A DNA stretch of 64,000 bases from Treponema bryantii NK4A124 (GCF_000421345.1 NZ_ATWV01000010.1:62001-126000), one strand, 5' to 3'. Positions 52,869 to 61,632 are shown, numbered from the stretch's first letter. Translations and numbers: made by a program. Notes: generated from the sequence alone by a model not told the origin.

Positions 52869-52907
52869 ACTAACGATTGTTAGTTGTTTTTACTAACTTT
52901 CGTTAGT
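52869..52907. repeat. Two ACTAAC-N4-GTTAGT palindromes
   Basis: ACTAAC-GATT-GTTAGT at 52869-52884 and ACTAAC-TTTC-GTTAGT at 52892-52907, centres 23 bp apart. A less perfect copy, ACTAATGACTGTTAGT, is at 55620-55635 just upstream of the HAD lipoprotein gene and gyrA. The spacing suggests paired protein sites. Confidence 0.6.
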
Positions 52908-52920
52908 TATTTATATCTAG

Positions 52921-52985
52921 TGTCATTCCGAACTTGTTTCGGAATCTAAATACTAAATGTAGATCCGGAACAAGTTCAGGATGAC
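52921..52985. repeat. Class C palindromic element pair downstream of gyrA
   Basis: TGTCATTCCGAACTTG...TTTCGGAATC (52921-52946) and GATCCGGAACAAG...TTCAGGATGAC (52962-52985). The two halves are in opposite orientation and form a larger composite. Confidence 0.7.
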
Positions 52986-53026
52986 GGATTTTAGTCGGCA
53001 AGCACAGCTTGCCTCTGTGACATTCT

Positions 53027-55555
53027 TTAGTCTTCTTCGTCAGCCTGAACCTTATCAAGTCCAACAATGAAGTCTGGCTCGGTAACACGAACTACGTTTA
53101 CACCCGAAGCTCCTGTTCCCTGCTCTTTTATGTCTGTTGCCTTAAAGCGCAGTGTCTTTCCCTGGCTTGTCATGCAGACAACTTCATCTTTATCTTTAAC
53201 GTTGATAGCTCCGATGATTTCACCCTTAGATTCTGTGTTTCCAAAGATTCGCTGTCCGCCTGTTCCACGTCCGTGAACTGAATACAGGTCGAAAGAAATT
53301 CTCTTTCCTACACCCTTCTCTGTCAGCAAAATCATGTTTGCATCTTTTTCAACTTTTACGGCTGCAGCAATCTCATCACCTTCAGAAAGCTTCATTCCCT
53401 TAATACCGCAGCTTGCACGTCCCATGAGACGAACTGAATCTTCTGTAATGCGGAGTGCCTTTCCACGGCGGGAAATCAACATAACTTCACAGTCACCTGT
53501 TGTAGGAATTGCACTAATCAATTTATCGTTATCATTAAGCTTAATTCCGATGATACCGCGGGTCTTTGCATTCTGGAATTCTGTAGAACGAACCTTCTTT
53601 ACAACACCCTGTGCAGTTGTCATAAAGAGGAACATATCATCTGAGAATTCCTTAAGTGAAACAACTGTTGTAATTTCTTCATCCGGACCAACCTGGAGAA
53701 GTCCCTTGATATGAGCTCCACGGGCAGCCTTTTCACTTTCCGGAATCTCATGAATCTTCATCCAGTAAGCACGACCCAAGTTAGTTATGAATAACAAGAT
53801 TTCCTTTGTAGAACCAATGAAGAGCTGATTTACATAGTCATCATCAAGAAGGTTTGTACCGTTACTTCCGGTTCCTCCCCTACCCTGCTTTTTATACTTA
53901 TCAGCTGGAACACGCTTGATGTAACCCATGCGGGAAATCATAACAACCATGTCCTCATCTTTAATCATATCTTCAACATTAATCTGTTCAACTTCGCTTG
54001 CTACAATTTCTGTACGGCGGTCATCACCATACTTTTCTGCAAGACCGCGGGTCTCATCTTTAATAAGATTAAGAATCTTGTTGTGGTCTGCAAGAAGTCC
54101 TTCCAGATAATCAATAAGAGCCTGAAGTTCTTTAATCTCTTTCTGAAGATCTTCAATAAGCAGGTGTGTGAGGCGCTTAAGTTGCATATCAACAATTGCC
54201 TGTGCCTGCTCATCATCAAAATTAAAGCGCTTTTCAAGCTTGAGCTTTGCATCCTCAGTATTTTCAGAAGACTTGATAATCTGGATAACTTCATCAATGT
54301 TATTGATTGCAGTAATCAGAGCTTCCAAAATGTGCATGCGGTGCTTAGCAACTTTCAAATCATAAATTGTACGTCGGGTAATAACTTCGTCGCGGTGATT
54401 TACAAAGTGCTGAATCAACTGCTTCAAAGTCAAAACTTCCGGCTTAAGATAAGTTGCCGGCAAGGTAAGCATGCCCGGCTCATCATAACGAGGAGCAGCC
54501 CCCTCTTTTACCTGAGGAACAAGGGCAAGATTTATTACACCAAAATTTGACTGCAAATCTGTCTTTGCGAAAAGCTGATTAAGAACAATCTTTGTGATTG
54601 CACCTTTTTTCAAATCAACTACAAGGCGCATACCAGAGCGGTCAGAAGATTCATCGTTAGCATTAACTACACCGTCAATCTGCTTATCGCGGACAAGCTC
54701 CTTGATACGACGGATAATGTTAGTTGTATTTACACCGTAAGGAACTTCTGTGAATACGATAGATTCCTTACCGCGTTTATCTGTTTCAATAGTAAACTTA
54801 GAACGGATAACGATTTTACCGCGACCTGTTGTGTAAGCTTTTTTAATTCCTGCTGTGCCGTAAATTATACCGCCGGTTGGGAAATCCGGACCTTTGATAT
54901 AGTGCATCAGTTCTTCAATTGTGATTTCCTGATTATCGATATAAGCACAGATTGCATCGGCTACTTCACGCAGGTTGTGGGTCGGCATGTTTGTTGCCAT
55001 ACCAACGGCAATACCTGTTGTACCGTTACAAAGCAGGAATGGGAACTTTGAAGGAAGAACAGCAGGTTCGTCGCAGGTATCATCAAAGTTTCGGATCATG
55101 TCTACAGTATTTTTATTGATGTCGCTGGTCATCTCTTCGGTAATCTTAGACATCTTAGCCTCGGTGTATCGGTAGGCAGCCGGAGGGTCACCGGCGATTG
55201 TACCAAAGTTTCCCTGAGGAGTTACTGTTGTATAACGCTGGGCAAAATCCTGTCCAAGACGAACAAGAGCATCGTATACAGAAGCATCTCCATGTGGATG
55301 GTAGTGTCCCAAAACTTCACCAACGATGGTAGCACATTTCTTTGTTTTTCCACCGCTTGCAAGATGAAGGGTATCCATGGCGTACATAATACGTCTGTGA
55401 ACAGGTTTAAGACCATCACGAACATCCGGCAAAGCGCGCTGTACAATTACAGACATTGAGTAGTCAATATAGGCCTGTTTAACCTCATCCTCAATCGGAA
55501 TTTTAATGAGAGAGCCACCTTCGGCTGTTTTGATTTCTTCCATCGTTTTCTCCAA
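53027..55555 (-). CDS. gyrA: DNA gyrase subunit A
   Basis: An 842-residue type IIA topoisomerase subunit that cuts and rejoins DNA to introduce negative supercoils with GyrB. The winged-helix domain carries the catalytic Tyr in AQRYTTVTPQGNFG (about residue 123). The C-terminal beta-pinwheel has a GyrA-box-like GRGGTGSNG near residue 563, supporting gyrase over topo IV. TTGGAG lies before the ATG and a TATAAT -10 lies at 55585-55580. The gene points away from gyrB and is separated from it by four small genes. Confidence 0.96.
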   Translation of the reverse strand: MEKTMEEIKTAEGGSLIKIPIEDEVKQAYIDYSMSVIVQRALPDVRDGLKPVHRRIMYAMDTLHLASGGKTKKCATIVGEVLGHYHPHGDASVYDALVRLGQDFAQRYTTVTPQGNFGTIAGDPPAAYRYTEAKMSKITEEMTSDINKNTVDMIRNFDDTCDEPAVLPSKFPFLLCNGTTGIAVGMATNMPTHNLREVADAICAYIDNQEITIEELMHYIKGPDFPTGGIIYGTAGIKKAYTTGRGKIVIRSKFTIETDKRGKESIVFTEVPYGVNTTNIIRRIKELVRDKQIDGVVNANDESSDRSGMRLVVDLKKGAITKIVLNQLFAKTDLQSNFGVINLALVPQVKEGAAPRYDEPGMLTLPATYLKPEVLTLKQLIQHFVNHRDEVITRRTIYDLKVAKHRMHILEALITAINNIDEVIQIIKSSENTEDAKLKLEKRFNFDDEQAQAIVDMQLKRLTHLLIEDLQKEIKELQALIDYLEGLLADHNKILNLIKDETRGLAEKYGDDRRTEIVASEVEQINVEDMIKDEDMVVMISRMGYIKRVPADKYKKQGRGGTGSNGTNLLDDDYVNQLFIGSTKEILLFITNLGRAYWMKIHEIPESEKAARGAHIKGLLQVGPDEEITTVVSLKEFSDDMFLFMTTAQGVVKKVRSTEFQNAKTRGIIGIKLNDNDKLISAIPTTGDCEVMLISRRGKALRITEDSVRLMGRASCGIKGMKLSEGDEIAAAVKVEKDANMILLTEKGVGKRISFDLYSVHGRGTGGQRIFGNTESKGEIIGAINVKDKDEVVCMTSQGKTLRFKATDIKEQGTGASGVNVVRVTEPDFIVGLDKVQADEED

Positions 55556-55697
55556 TGAAGTTACTTAAATAATTGTACTATTATAGCATTTTTTGGAGAT
55601 TTAGTCTTTAACTTGCAAAACTAATGACTGTTAGTCTTGTTATTATTGACAAATCATATGTTTGATTTCAGAATTAACACCAATAGGAGATTCTTAT

Positions 55698-56741
55698 ATG
55701 AAGAAATTAGTTATTTCAGTTTGTATTGCAGCTATGATTACTGTTTTAAGTGTATCTTGTACTGCAGCAAAATCAGTAAAAAAGTATTCCGAATCTAAAA
55801 ATGATTTGTCGCTCTGGACCGACACAGCTCGTGCTAAAAAGGCTCTGATTAATTACATGAAAACAATTACAGATCCTTCTTCTCCAGATTTTATTCCGGT
55901 AGAAAACCGTATTGCAATTTTTGACTTAGATGGAACATTGATTCTTGAAACTGCTCCAACATATTTTGACTGGAAGATGTTTGAACACCGTGTTTTGGAT
56001 GACCCTGATTACAAAGCTACTGAAGAACAGCTTGCAGCAGCACATGCATCTCGTGATGAACATAAATTCCCAGGCCTTAGTGCAAGCCGTGAACGAATGG
56101 TTTCTGAAGCATATGCCGGTATGACTATTGATGAATTCTATGCCTATGTTCGTGATTACATGGATGGTGAGCAGGAAGGCTTTACAGGAATGAAGCGCGG
56201 AGAAACTTTTTATAAACCTATGGTTCAGGTTGTAGAGTTTTTGATTTCTAATGATTTTACCGTTTATATTTCCAGTGGAACTGATCGTCTCACAGTTCGT
56301 CCTCTTGTACAGGCAAATCTTAATATACCGTTCAGCCAGATTATTGGTTCGGACAGTACTATCATTGCAAATACTCAAGGAGACCTGGATGGACTTTCAT
56401 ATACATTAAATGGTGATGAAGAAATTATTCTTGGCGGTGTAAATCTGATTAAGAATCTTCAGATGAATAAAGTAACTTCTATGATTCGTGAAATCGGAGT
56501 AAAACCTGTTCTTGCCTTTGGAAATAGCGGAACTGATGCAAGTATGATTAATTATTCAATCAAGGGAAATAAATACAAAGCTCTTGGATTTATGCTGATG
56601 TGCGATGACCTTGACCGTGAATACGGCAATATTGAAAAGGCTGAAAAAATGCGCTTTGCTTCTGAAAAAAACGGCTGGATTCCAGTTTCAATGCGTGATG
56701 ACTGGAAAACAATTTACGGCTACAATGTAAAGAAAAATTAA
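55698..56741 (+). CDS. HAD-superfamily phosphatase lipoprotein
   Basis: A 347-residue exported phosphatase. A lipoprotein signal ends VLSVSC (Cys20). The HAD motif I is IAIFDLDGTLILE (nucleophile Asp), motif II YISSGTDRL, and motif III/IV region KPVLAFGNSGTDASM. An inserted cap with many charged residues suggests a nonspecific acid phosphatase or phosphoserine-phosphatase-like enzyme. The start at 55698 (AGGAG seven bases upstream) is preferred to an ATG 12 codons earlier. It converges on the next gene with a 4-bp overlap. Confidence 0.82.
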   Translation: MKKLVISVCIAAMITVLSVSCTAAKSVKKYSESKNDLSLWTDTARAKKALINYMKTITDPSSPDFIPVENRIAIFDLDGTLILETAPTYFDWKMFEHRVLDDPDYKATEEQLAAAHASRDEHKFPGLSASRERMVSEAYAGMTIDEFYAYVRDYMDGEQEGFTGMKRGETFYKPMVQVVEFLISNDFTVYISSGTDRLTVRPLVQANLNIPFSQIIGSDSTIIANTQGDLDGLSYTLNGDEEIILGGVNLIKNLQMNKVTSMIREIGVKPVLAFGNSGTDASMINYSIKGNKYKALGFMLMCDDLDREYGNIEKAEKMRFASEKNGWIPVSMRDDWKTIYGYNVKKN

Positions 56742-57142
56742 ATTTCCTTTGTGGTGATTTTCAAATCTGCAGGTTGATTAATAACTGCGATTTGAAAATC
56801 ATCTTCATAAATAATCTGACCGGGTAGAGTAGAGCATTCTGATTTAAAAAGCTTTACTCCATACGTGAAACACATATCTCTGTAAAATCCTAATTGATTC
56901 CAGATATATTTTCCATCTTCTGTTTCTTTAAACCATGTGATTGCATGATCCGGATTTCCATCTTTGTAAAATGGTGGCACAGGCAGAACTTCTTCAAAAT
57001 ATTCACGCTGCTTCCAGTATTCTGCTGTTTCTTCTTCTGAGAGAGTTTTGGTATCTACAAGTTTACCAACTGTCGTGAAAATGCCTCTAGGTTGTTGAGT
57101 GAGATATGCAATGTCTGAAGTGTGTACACGGAAGTATTTCAT
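56738..57142 (-). CDS. Hypothetical cytoplasmic protein
   Basis: A 134-residue soluble protein with no signal peptide. The start at 57142 is supported by AGAGAGG six bases upstream; an earlier ATG lies inside a class B repeat. It has many aromatic and charged residues (HAITWFKETEDGKYIWNQLGFYRDM). No known domain is recognised. It shares a repeat element with the neighbouring acetyltransferase gene. Confidence 0.55.
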   Translation of the reverse strand: MKYFRVHTSDIAYLTQQPRGIFTTVGKLVDTKTLSEEETAEYWKQREYFEEVLPVPPFYKDGNPDHAITWFKETEDGKYIWNQLGFYRDMCFTYGVKLFKSECSTLPGQIIYEDDFQIAVINQPADLKITTKEI

Positions 57143-57155
57143 ATTATTCCTCTCT

Positions 57156-57224
57156 GTCATTGCGAGCGCAGCGAAGCAATCTATTTATTATGGATTGCTT
57201 CGTCGCTGCGCTCCTCGCAATGAC
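57156..57224. repeat. Class B palindromic element extending a GNAT gene
   Basis: Left arm GTCATTGCGAGCGCAGCG with AAGCAATC (57156-57181) and right arm GATTGCTTCG...CTCCTCGCAATGAC (57193-57224) form a large inverted repeat of about 69 bp. On the minus strand it encodes the RHCEERSDEAIHNK tail of the acetyltransferase and its stop codon. Confidence 0.85.
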
Positions 57225-57750
57225 GCAAAAGTATTTTATGATATGTCTTAGCTTTAAAAGTTTCACTTCCGTCTAGTTTTGAATATTCTGTGTCTTCATA
57301 AAAGGTCATTCCTAACTTTTCCATGACACGGCGTGAACCGTAATTATCTACGCAGAATTCTCCGTCGATAGTTTTTGCATCAAATGTTTTATGAACATAG
57401 TCAATGATTTTTGACATGGCTTCAACAGCCAGACCTTTTTTCCAGTAATCGCAGGCAAGGTTATATCCTATGCGCCAGGTGTCTATATCTTCATGATAAT
57501 ACATTCCACCACTACCGATGAGTTCGCCTGTTTCTTTATATACAAATCCGTAATCAATATTTTTTTCATTTGTGTAAAGATTTTCCAGCCACTCTCGACC
57601 ATCTTCTGGAGATTTATATAAAGGATAAATCATATATTTATTTACACGAGGATCGCCTGTCCATTTGAAAACTGCCTGCAGGTCATCAATTGTGAGCGGT
57701 CGTAAAATAAGTCTTTCTGTTTCTAAAACTGGTGGGAAAAATTTTTTCAT
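57181..57750 (-). CDS. GNAT acetyltransferase with repeat-encoded C-terminus
   Basis: A 189-residue RimJ/RimL-like N-acetyltransferase: PVLETERLILRPLTIDDLQAVF at the start, GELIGSGGMYY in the middle, and RIGYNLACDYWKKGLAVEAMSKII as the acetyl-CoA signature. The last 14 residues (RHCEERSDEAIHNK) are encoded by a class B palindromic repeat, so the original stop was probably lost or moved. The family is firm; the substrate is unknown. Confidence 0.85.
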   Translation of the reverse strand: MKKFFPPVLETERLILRPLTIDDLQAVFKWTGDPRVNKYMIYPLYKSPEDGREWLENLYTNEKNIDYGFVYKETGELIGSGGMYYHEDIDTWRIGYNLACDYWKKGLAVEAMSKIIDYVHKTFDAKTIDGEFCVDNYGSRRVMEKLGMTFYEDTEYSKLDGSETFKAKTYHKILLRHCEERSDEAIHNK

Positions 57751-57820
57751 AGTAAACTTCCTTATTCAGAAAGTTTATTTGATTTTGAATTAATAAACAA
57801 TAAAGATATTCTTTAAAGAG

Positions 57821-57847
57821 AAAAAAGCACTGCCAGGTGACAGTGCT
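57821..57847 (-). terminator. Rho-independent terminator of gyrB
   Basis: Arms AGCACTG (57826-57832) and CAGTGCT (57841-57847) with an inner CA/TG pair. On the minus strand it is followed by TTTTTT. It is 43 bp after the gyrB stop, beyond a class C repeat. Confidence 0.8.
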
Positions 57848-57855
57848 CTTTATTA

Positions 57856-57880
57856 GATGCTGAAACAAGTTCAGCATGAC
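57856..57880. repeat. Class C palindromic element downstream of gyrB
   Basis: GATGCTGAAACAAG then TTCAGCATGAC. The arms ATGCTGAA/TTCAGCAT are perfect. Same family as 10475 and 26744. Confidence 0.75.
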
Positions 57881-57889
57881 AATAATAGT

Positions 57890-59815
57890 TTAGATATCCA
57901 GATTTGCGTAGCTGGAATTTTCTTCGATAAACTTGCGGCGAGGTTCTACTTCTTCACCCATACATACAGAGAAAATCTTGTCGGCTGCCATTGCATCCGG
58001 AATTGTTACCACACGCATCTTGCGGTGAGCCGGGTCCATTGTTGTTTCCCAGAGCTGTTTACCGTCCATTTCACCAAGACCCTTGTAGCGCTGAACATCA
58101 GCTTTATCTCGCTGGTCTCCAAGAGCTTCCAGGGCTGCATCACGTTCTGCATCACTGTAACAATATACAGGTTCTTTCTTTCCAAGCTGTACACGGAAGA
58201 GCGGAGGCATAGCAAGATAAACATAACCCTTTTCAATAATCTGTGGCATGTAGCGGAAGAAGAAAGTCAAAAGCAGAGTACGAATATGAGAACCATCAAC
58301 ATCGGCATCGGCCATGATGATGATTTTATGATAGCGGAGTTTGTCGATGTTGAAGTCTTTTCCAAAGCCGGCACCAAGTGAAGCAATTACAGGTTCAAGC
58401 TTATCGTTGTTCATTACCTTTTCAGGACGAACTTTTTCTACGTTGAGCATCTTTCCCCAGAGAGGAAGAATTGCCTGAGTCTTAGGGTCGCGGCCTTTCT
58501 TTGCAGAACCACCCGCAGAATCTCCCTCGACTATGTATACTTCACAGAGCTCAGGATTTTTCATTGAACAGTCAGACAATTTTTCTGGAAGACCAAATCC
58601 GTCGCTCATTGTCTTTTTGCGCATATTGTCTTTTGCCTTGCGGGCAGCAATACGAGCCTTGGCTTCATCAATTGCCTTTTTAAGAATTGCTTCAAGTGTG
58701 GCAGGATTCTGCTCAAAATAAACTGTGAGCTTTTCTTTAACAATCTGATCTACAATTGTGCGGACTTCTGTATTTCCAAGTTTTTCCTTTGTCTGTCCTT
58801 CGAACTCAGGCTCAGGAACTTTCATGGAAATTACAGCTGTAAGTCCGCTGCTTAAATCTTCATAAGTAAGCTTTTCATCTTTATCAAGATTTTTCTTAAG
58901 CTTTTCGTTGTTCTCAAAGAACTTGTTCAAAACAAATCTAACTGCCGATCGGAAGCCTTCGAGGTGAGTACCACCATCTCTTGTATTGATGTCGTTTACA
59001 AAGGTGTGAACGTTTTCTGAGAAAGAAGAATTGTAGTGCATAGAAATTTCTGTAACTACATCATCACGTTCTTCGTTGATATAAATTGGTTCAGCAGGTA
59101 CAACTGCTTTTCCTTCATCAAGCTCTTTAACAAACTCGTTGATACCGCCTTCGAATTTCAGAACTTCTTCTTTTGGATTTTCAAGACGTTCATCGCGGAA
59201 AACAATTACAACACCGCTATTTAAGAAAGCAAGCTCACGAAGACGATCGCGCAGTACATCAAAATCATAAGTTGTTGTTTCTGTAAAAATTGTTTTATCA
59301 GCCTTCCAGCGTATTGTTGTTCCGTGTTCATCTGCACCACAATCACCGATAATATCAACTTTTGTTTTTGGAACACCACGTTCGTATTTCTGCTGATAAA
59401 TGTGGCCGTCTCTTTTAACAGTTGCTTCGAGCCAGTCTGACAAAGCGTTAACGCAGGATACACCAACACCATGTAAACCACCTGAAACTTTATATGAACC
59501 CTTATCAAATTTACCGCCGGCATGGAGACGAGTCAAAACCAATTCGAGTGCACTTATTTTTTCAGTAGGGTGGATATCAACTGGAATACCGCGTCCGTTA
59601 TCTACAACGCGTACAATGTCATCACGTTCAAGTGCAACTGTAATTGTATCACAGAAGCCTGCCATTGCTTCATCGATTGAGTTATCAACTGTTTCATAAA
59701 CAAGGTGATGAAGTCCACGTGGACCTGTTGAACCAATATACATACCAGGTCGTTTACGAACTGCTTCGAGTCCTTTCAAAACCTGGATATTACTTGCACC
59801 GTAATCTGCTGACAT
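57890..59815 (-). CDS. gyrB: DNA gyrase subunit B
   Basis: A 641-residue ATPase subunit of gyrase. The GHKL ATPase shows RKRPGMYIGSTG, ETVDNSIDEAMAG and GGLHGVGVSCVNALS. The TOPRIM domain shows YIVEGDSAGGSAKKGRD and ADADVDGSHIRTLLLTFFFR. A C-terminal QRYKGLGEMDGKQLWETTMDP closes the protein. The usual insert of enterobacterial GyrB is absent. AAGGA stands before the ATG. It is divergent from dnaA with 135 bp between them, and separated from gyrA by small genes. Confidence 0.97.
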   Translation of the reverse strand: MSADYGASNIQVLKGLEAVRKRPGMYIGSTGPRGLHHLVYETVDNSIDEAMAGFCDTITVALERDDIVRVVDNGRGIPVDIHPTEKISALELVLTRLHAGGKFDKGSYKVSGGLHGVGVSCVNALSDWLEATVKRDGHIYQQKYERGVPKTKVDIIGDCGADEHGTTIRWKADKTIFTETTTYDFDVLRDRLRELAFLNSGVVIVFRDERLENPKEEVLKFEGGINEFVKELDEGKAVVPAEPIYINEERDDVVTEISMHYNSSFSENVHTFVNDINTRDGGTHLEGFRSAVRFVLNKFFENNEKLKKNLDKDEKLTYEDLSSGLTAVISMKVPEPEFEGQTKEKLGNTEVRTIVDQIVKEKLTVYFEQNPATLEAILKKAIDEAKARIAARKAKDNMRKKTMSDGFGLPEKLSDCSMKNPELCEVYIVEGDSAGGSAKKGRDPKTQAILPLWGKMLNVEKVRPEKVMNNDKLEPVIASLGAGFGKDFNIDKLRYHKIIIMADADVDGSHIRTLLLTFFFRYMPQIIEKGYVYLAMPPLFRVQLGKKEPVYCYSDAERDAALEALGDQRDKADVQRYKGLGEMDGKQLWETTMDPAHRKMRVVTIPDAMAADKIFSVCMGEEVEPRRKFIEENSSYANLDI

Positions 59816-59915
59816 CGTTTTTTCCTTAATATTGAAATGAATATATTATTTTAACTGAAAAAAACATTAATTTCAATTATTCCGTAAACTAACGAATATT
59901 AGGCTGCAAATACTC

Positions 59916-59944
59916 TTGAATTTTGACTTTATCTCTAGGATAAT
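59916..59944 (+). promoter_or_regulatory. dnaA promoter (leaderless geometry)
   Basis: TTGAAT at 59916-59921, a 17-bp spacer and GATAAT at 59939-59944, then six bases (GAAATT) to the dnaA ATG at 59951. No ribosome-binding site is possible in that gap. An ACTAACGAATATTAGG site lies about 20 bp upstream (59888-59903). Confidence 0.65.
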
Positions 59945-59950
59945 GAAATT

Positions 59951-61414
59951 ATGTCAGAAAGAATTTATGAAGAGGCCTGGGAGTACACAATGAAGGTACT
60001 CCATGATTTATATAAATCTCAAAATAATGAAGATGAATTCAAACTCTGGTTCAATATGAACTATGTTGAGGACACAATTGATACTATTACTGTCTCTGTA
60101 GCATCTTCATTTTTAAAATTGAAAATGGAACAGAAGGGTAATTTTGATATTGTTCTTAAGAAGCTTAAAGAAATTACCGGCCAGAATGATATTAAATTAA
60201 ACTGTATTGTTGTAAAGGAAGAAAATTCAGATACAAAAAAATCAGAAAAACCTGAATCAAAAAAAGATTCTGCTGCAACTTCTTCATCTGAAAAAGCAGC
60301 AAAAAAATCTTCAGATTCTGATTCATCAGCAGGTGCTTCTAGTACAAATGAATCAAAAAAATTAAGTTTTAAAAAACATCCTCTTCTTCAGGAAGAATAT
60401 ACCTTTGATACTTTTATTCCAGGAGATAACAGCAACTTTGCTTATAATGCTTCTATCGCTGTTGCTAAAAAGCCTGGTAAACAATATAACCCGATTTTGC
60501 TTTATGGTGGTTCAGGGTTAGGCAAGACTCACTTAATGCAGGCTATTGGAAATTATATTTACAATAATGGCGGAGAAAAATTAAAAATCTGTTACGTTTC
60601 TGCAGAAACTTTTACTAACGAATTTACTGTTTCAATTAAGGAAGGCAAGACTAACGCCTTCAAAAATAAATACAGAAATCTAGATGTACTTCTTCTTGAT
60701 GATATTCACTTTTTGCAAAACAAGGAACAGACCCAGGAAGAGTTATTCTATACTTTCAATGCACTTCACGAAAAGAAAGCTCAGATGGTATTTACCTGTG
60801 ACCGCCCTATAAAAGAAATTAAAAATATGGCACAGCGTTTAGTAAGCCGTCTCGCAAATGGACTTTGTATTGATCTTCAGCCACCAAGTTATGAAACTCG
60901 TGTTGCAATCCTTCAGAAAAAAATTGACCTGATGGGAAAAAATCTTTCACAGGATATCATTGAATACATTGCAAAAAATATTGAAACTAACGTTCGTGAT
61001 CTTGAAGCAGCTTTAAATAAAGTTTTTGGTTATGCAGATTTAGTTGGAAAAACTCCTGACCTTGAAATTACAAAGCATCTCTTAAAAGATGTTATGGATT
61101 CTGGAAGCCTTGAATCAGTTTCAATTGATGTAATCCAAAAAGTAATTGCAGATAATTTTCAGATTTCTGTTGCAGATCTCAAAGGTAAAAAAAGAGATAA
61201 AAAATTTGTTGTCCCAAGACAGATAGCAATTTATATTGCACGTGAACTTACAGAGATGGCTTACACAGATATTGGAAATGAATTCGGTGGTAAGGATCAT
61301 TCAACTATTATGAGTTCATATAATAAAATTGCTGAACAGATTAAAATTGATTCAACACTTGAATCTAAAATCCAGTTGTATATCAGAGAGATTAAGGAAT
61401 ATAAAAAAGTGTAG
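59951..61414 (+). CDS. dnaA: Chromosomal replication initiator DnaA
   Basis: A 487-residue AAA+ initiator. Domain I covers residues 1-90. A long, serine/lysine-rich domain II (residues about 95-140) is typical for spirochaetes. Domain III has Walker A YGGSGLGKTHLMQAIGN, Walker B VLLLDDIHFLQNKEQTQEE and the arginine-finger region AQRLVSRLANGL. Domain IV has the DnaA-box-binding signature GGKDHSTIMSSYNKI. It binds DnaA boxes and unwinds the origin. It precedes dnaN by 218 bp, which carry the probable unwinding element. Confidence 0.97.
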   Translation: MSERIYEEAWEYTMKVLHDLYKSQNNEDEFKLWFNMNYVEDTIDTITVSVASSFLKLKMEQKGNFDIVLKKLKEITGQNDIKLNCIVVKEENSDTKKSEKPESKKDSAATSSSEKAAKKSSDSDSSAGASSTNESKKLSFKKHPLLQEEYTFDTFIPGDNSNFAYNASIAVAKKPGKQYNPILLYGGSGLGKTHLMQAIGNYIYNNGGEKLKICYVSAETFTNEFTVSIKEGKTNAFKNKYRNLDVLLLDDIHFLQNKEQTQEELFYTFNALHEKKAQMVFTCDRPIKEIKNMAQRLVSRLANGLCIDLQPPSYETRVAILQKKIDLMGKNLSQDIIEYIAKNIETNVRDLEAALNKVFGYADLVGKTPDLEITKHLLKDVMDSGSLESVSIDVIQKVIADNFQISVADLKGKKRDKKFVVPRQIAIYIARELTEMAYTDIGNEFGGKDHSTIMSSYNKIAEQIKIDSTLESKIQLYIREIKEYKKV

Positions 61415-61429
61415 AAAATGTAGATTTAA

Positions 61430-61620
61430 AGTGGATAAATAGGCAAAAAAGGATTAAAATGTGGATATGTGGAAAAAAAGTTAATTTAAACACTGGTTTT
61501 ATTAACAATTTAAATCCTTATAATATAAAGAGATAAATAACTTTTCCACCTGATAAACAGTACATACTATTACTACTACTAAAATTTATAAAATATAATA
61601 TTAATATATAAGGTTAATAA
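61430..61620. other. Probable oriC unwinding module between dnaA and dnaN
   Basis: Four DnaA-box-like sites with one mismatch each: AGTGGATAA (61430), TGTGGATAT (61460), TGTGGAAAA (61468) and TTTTCCACC (61542). After them comes a DnaA-trio-like tract TACTATTACTACTACTA (61565-61581), then an almost GC-free stretch of about 40 bp (61582-61620). This order (boxes, trios, AT-rich element) is the basal unwinding module of many bacterial origins. Confidence 0.72.
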
Positions 61621-61632
61621 GGAGTATAAAAA

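Larger units (their letters stand above)
52751..53026. other. Gene-free gap between the gyrA terminator and gyrA
   Basis: AT-rich sequence containing two ACTAAC/GTTAGT palindromes (52869-52907), a class C element pair (52921-52985) and a GGCAAGC-ACA-GCTTGCC hairpin (about 52997-53013). No supported coding frame. Confidence 0.6.
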
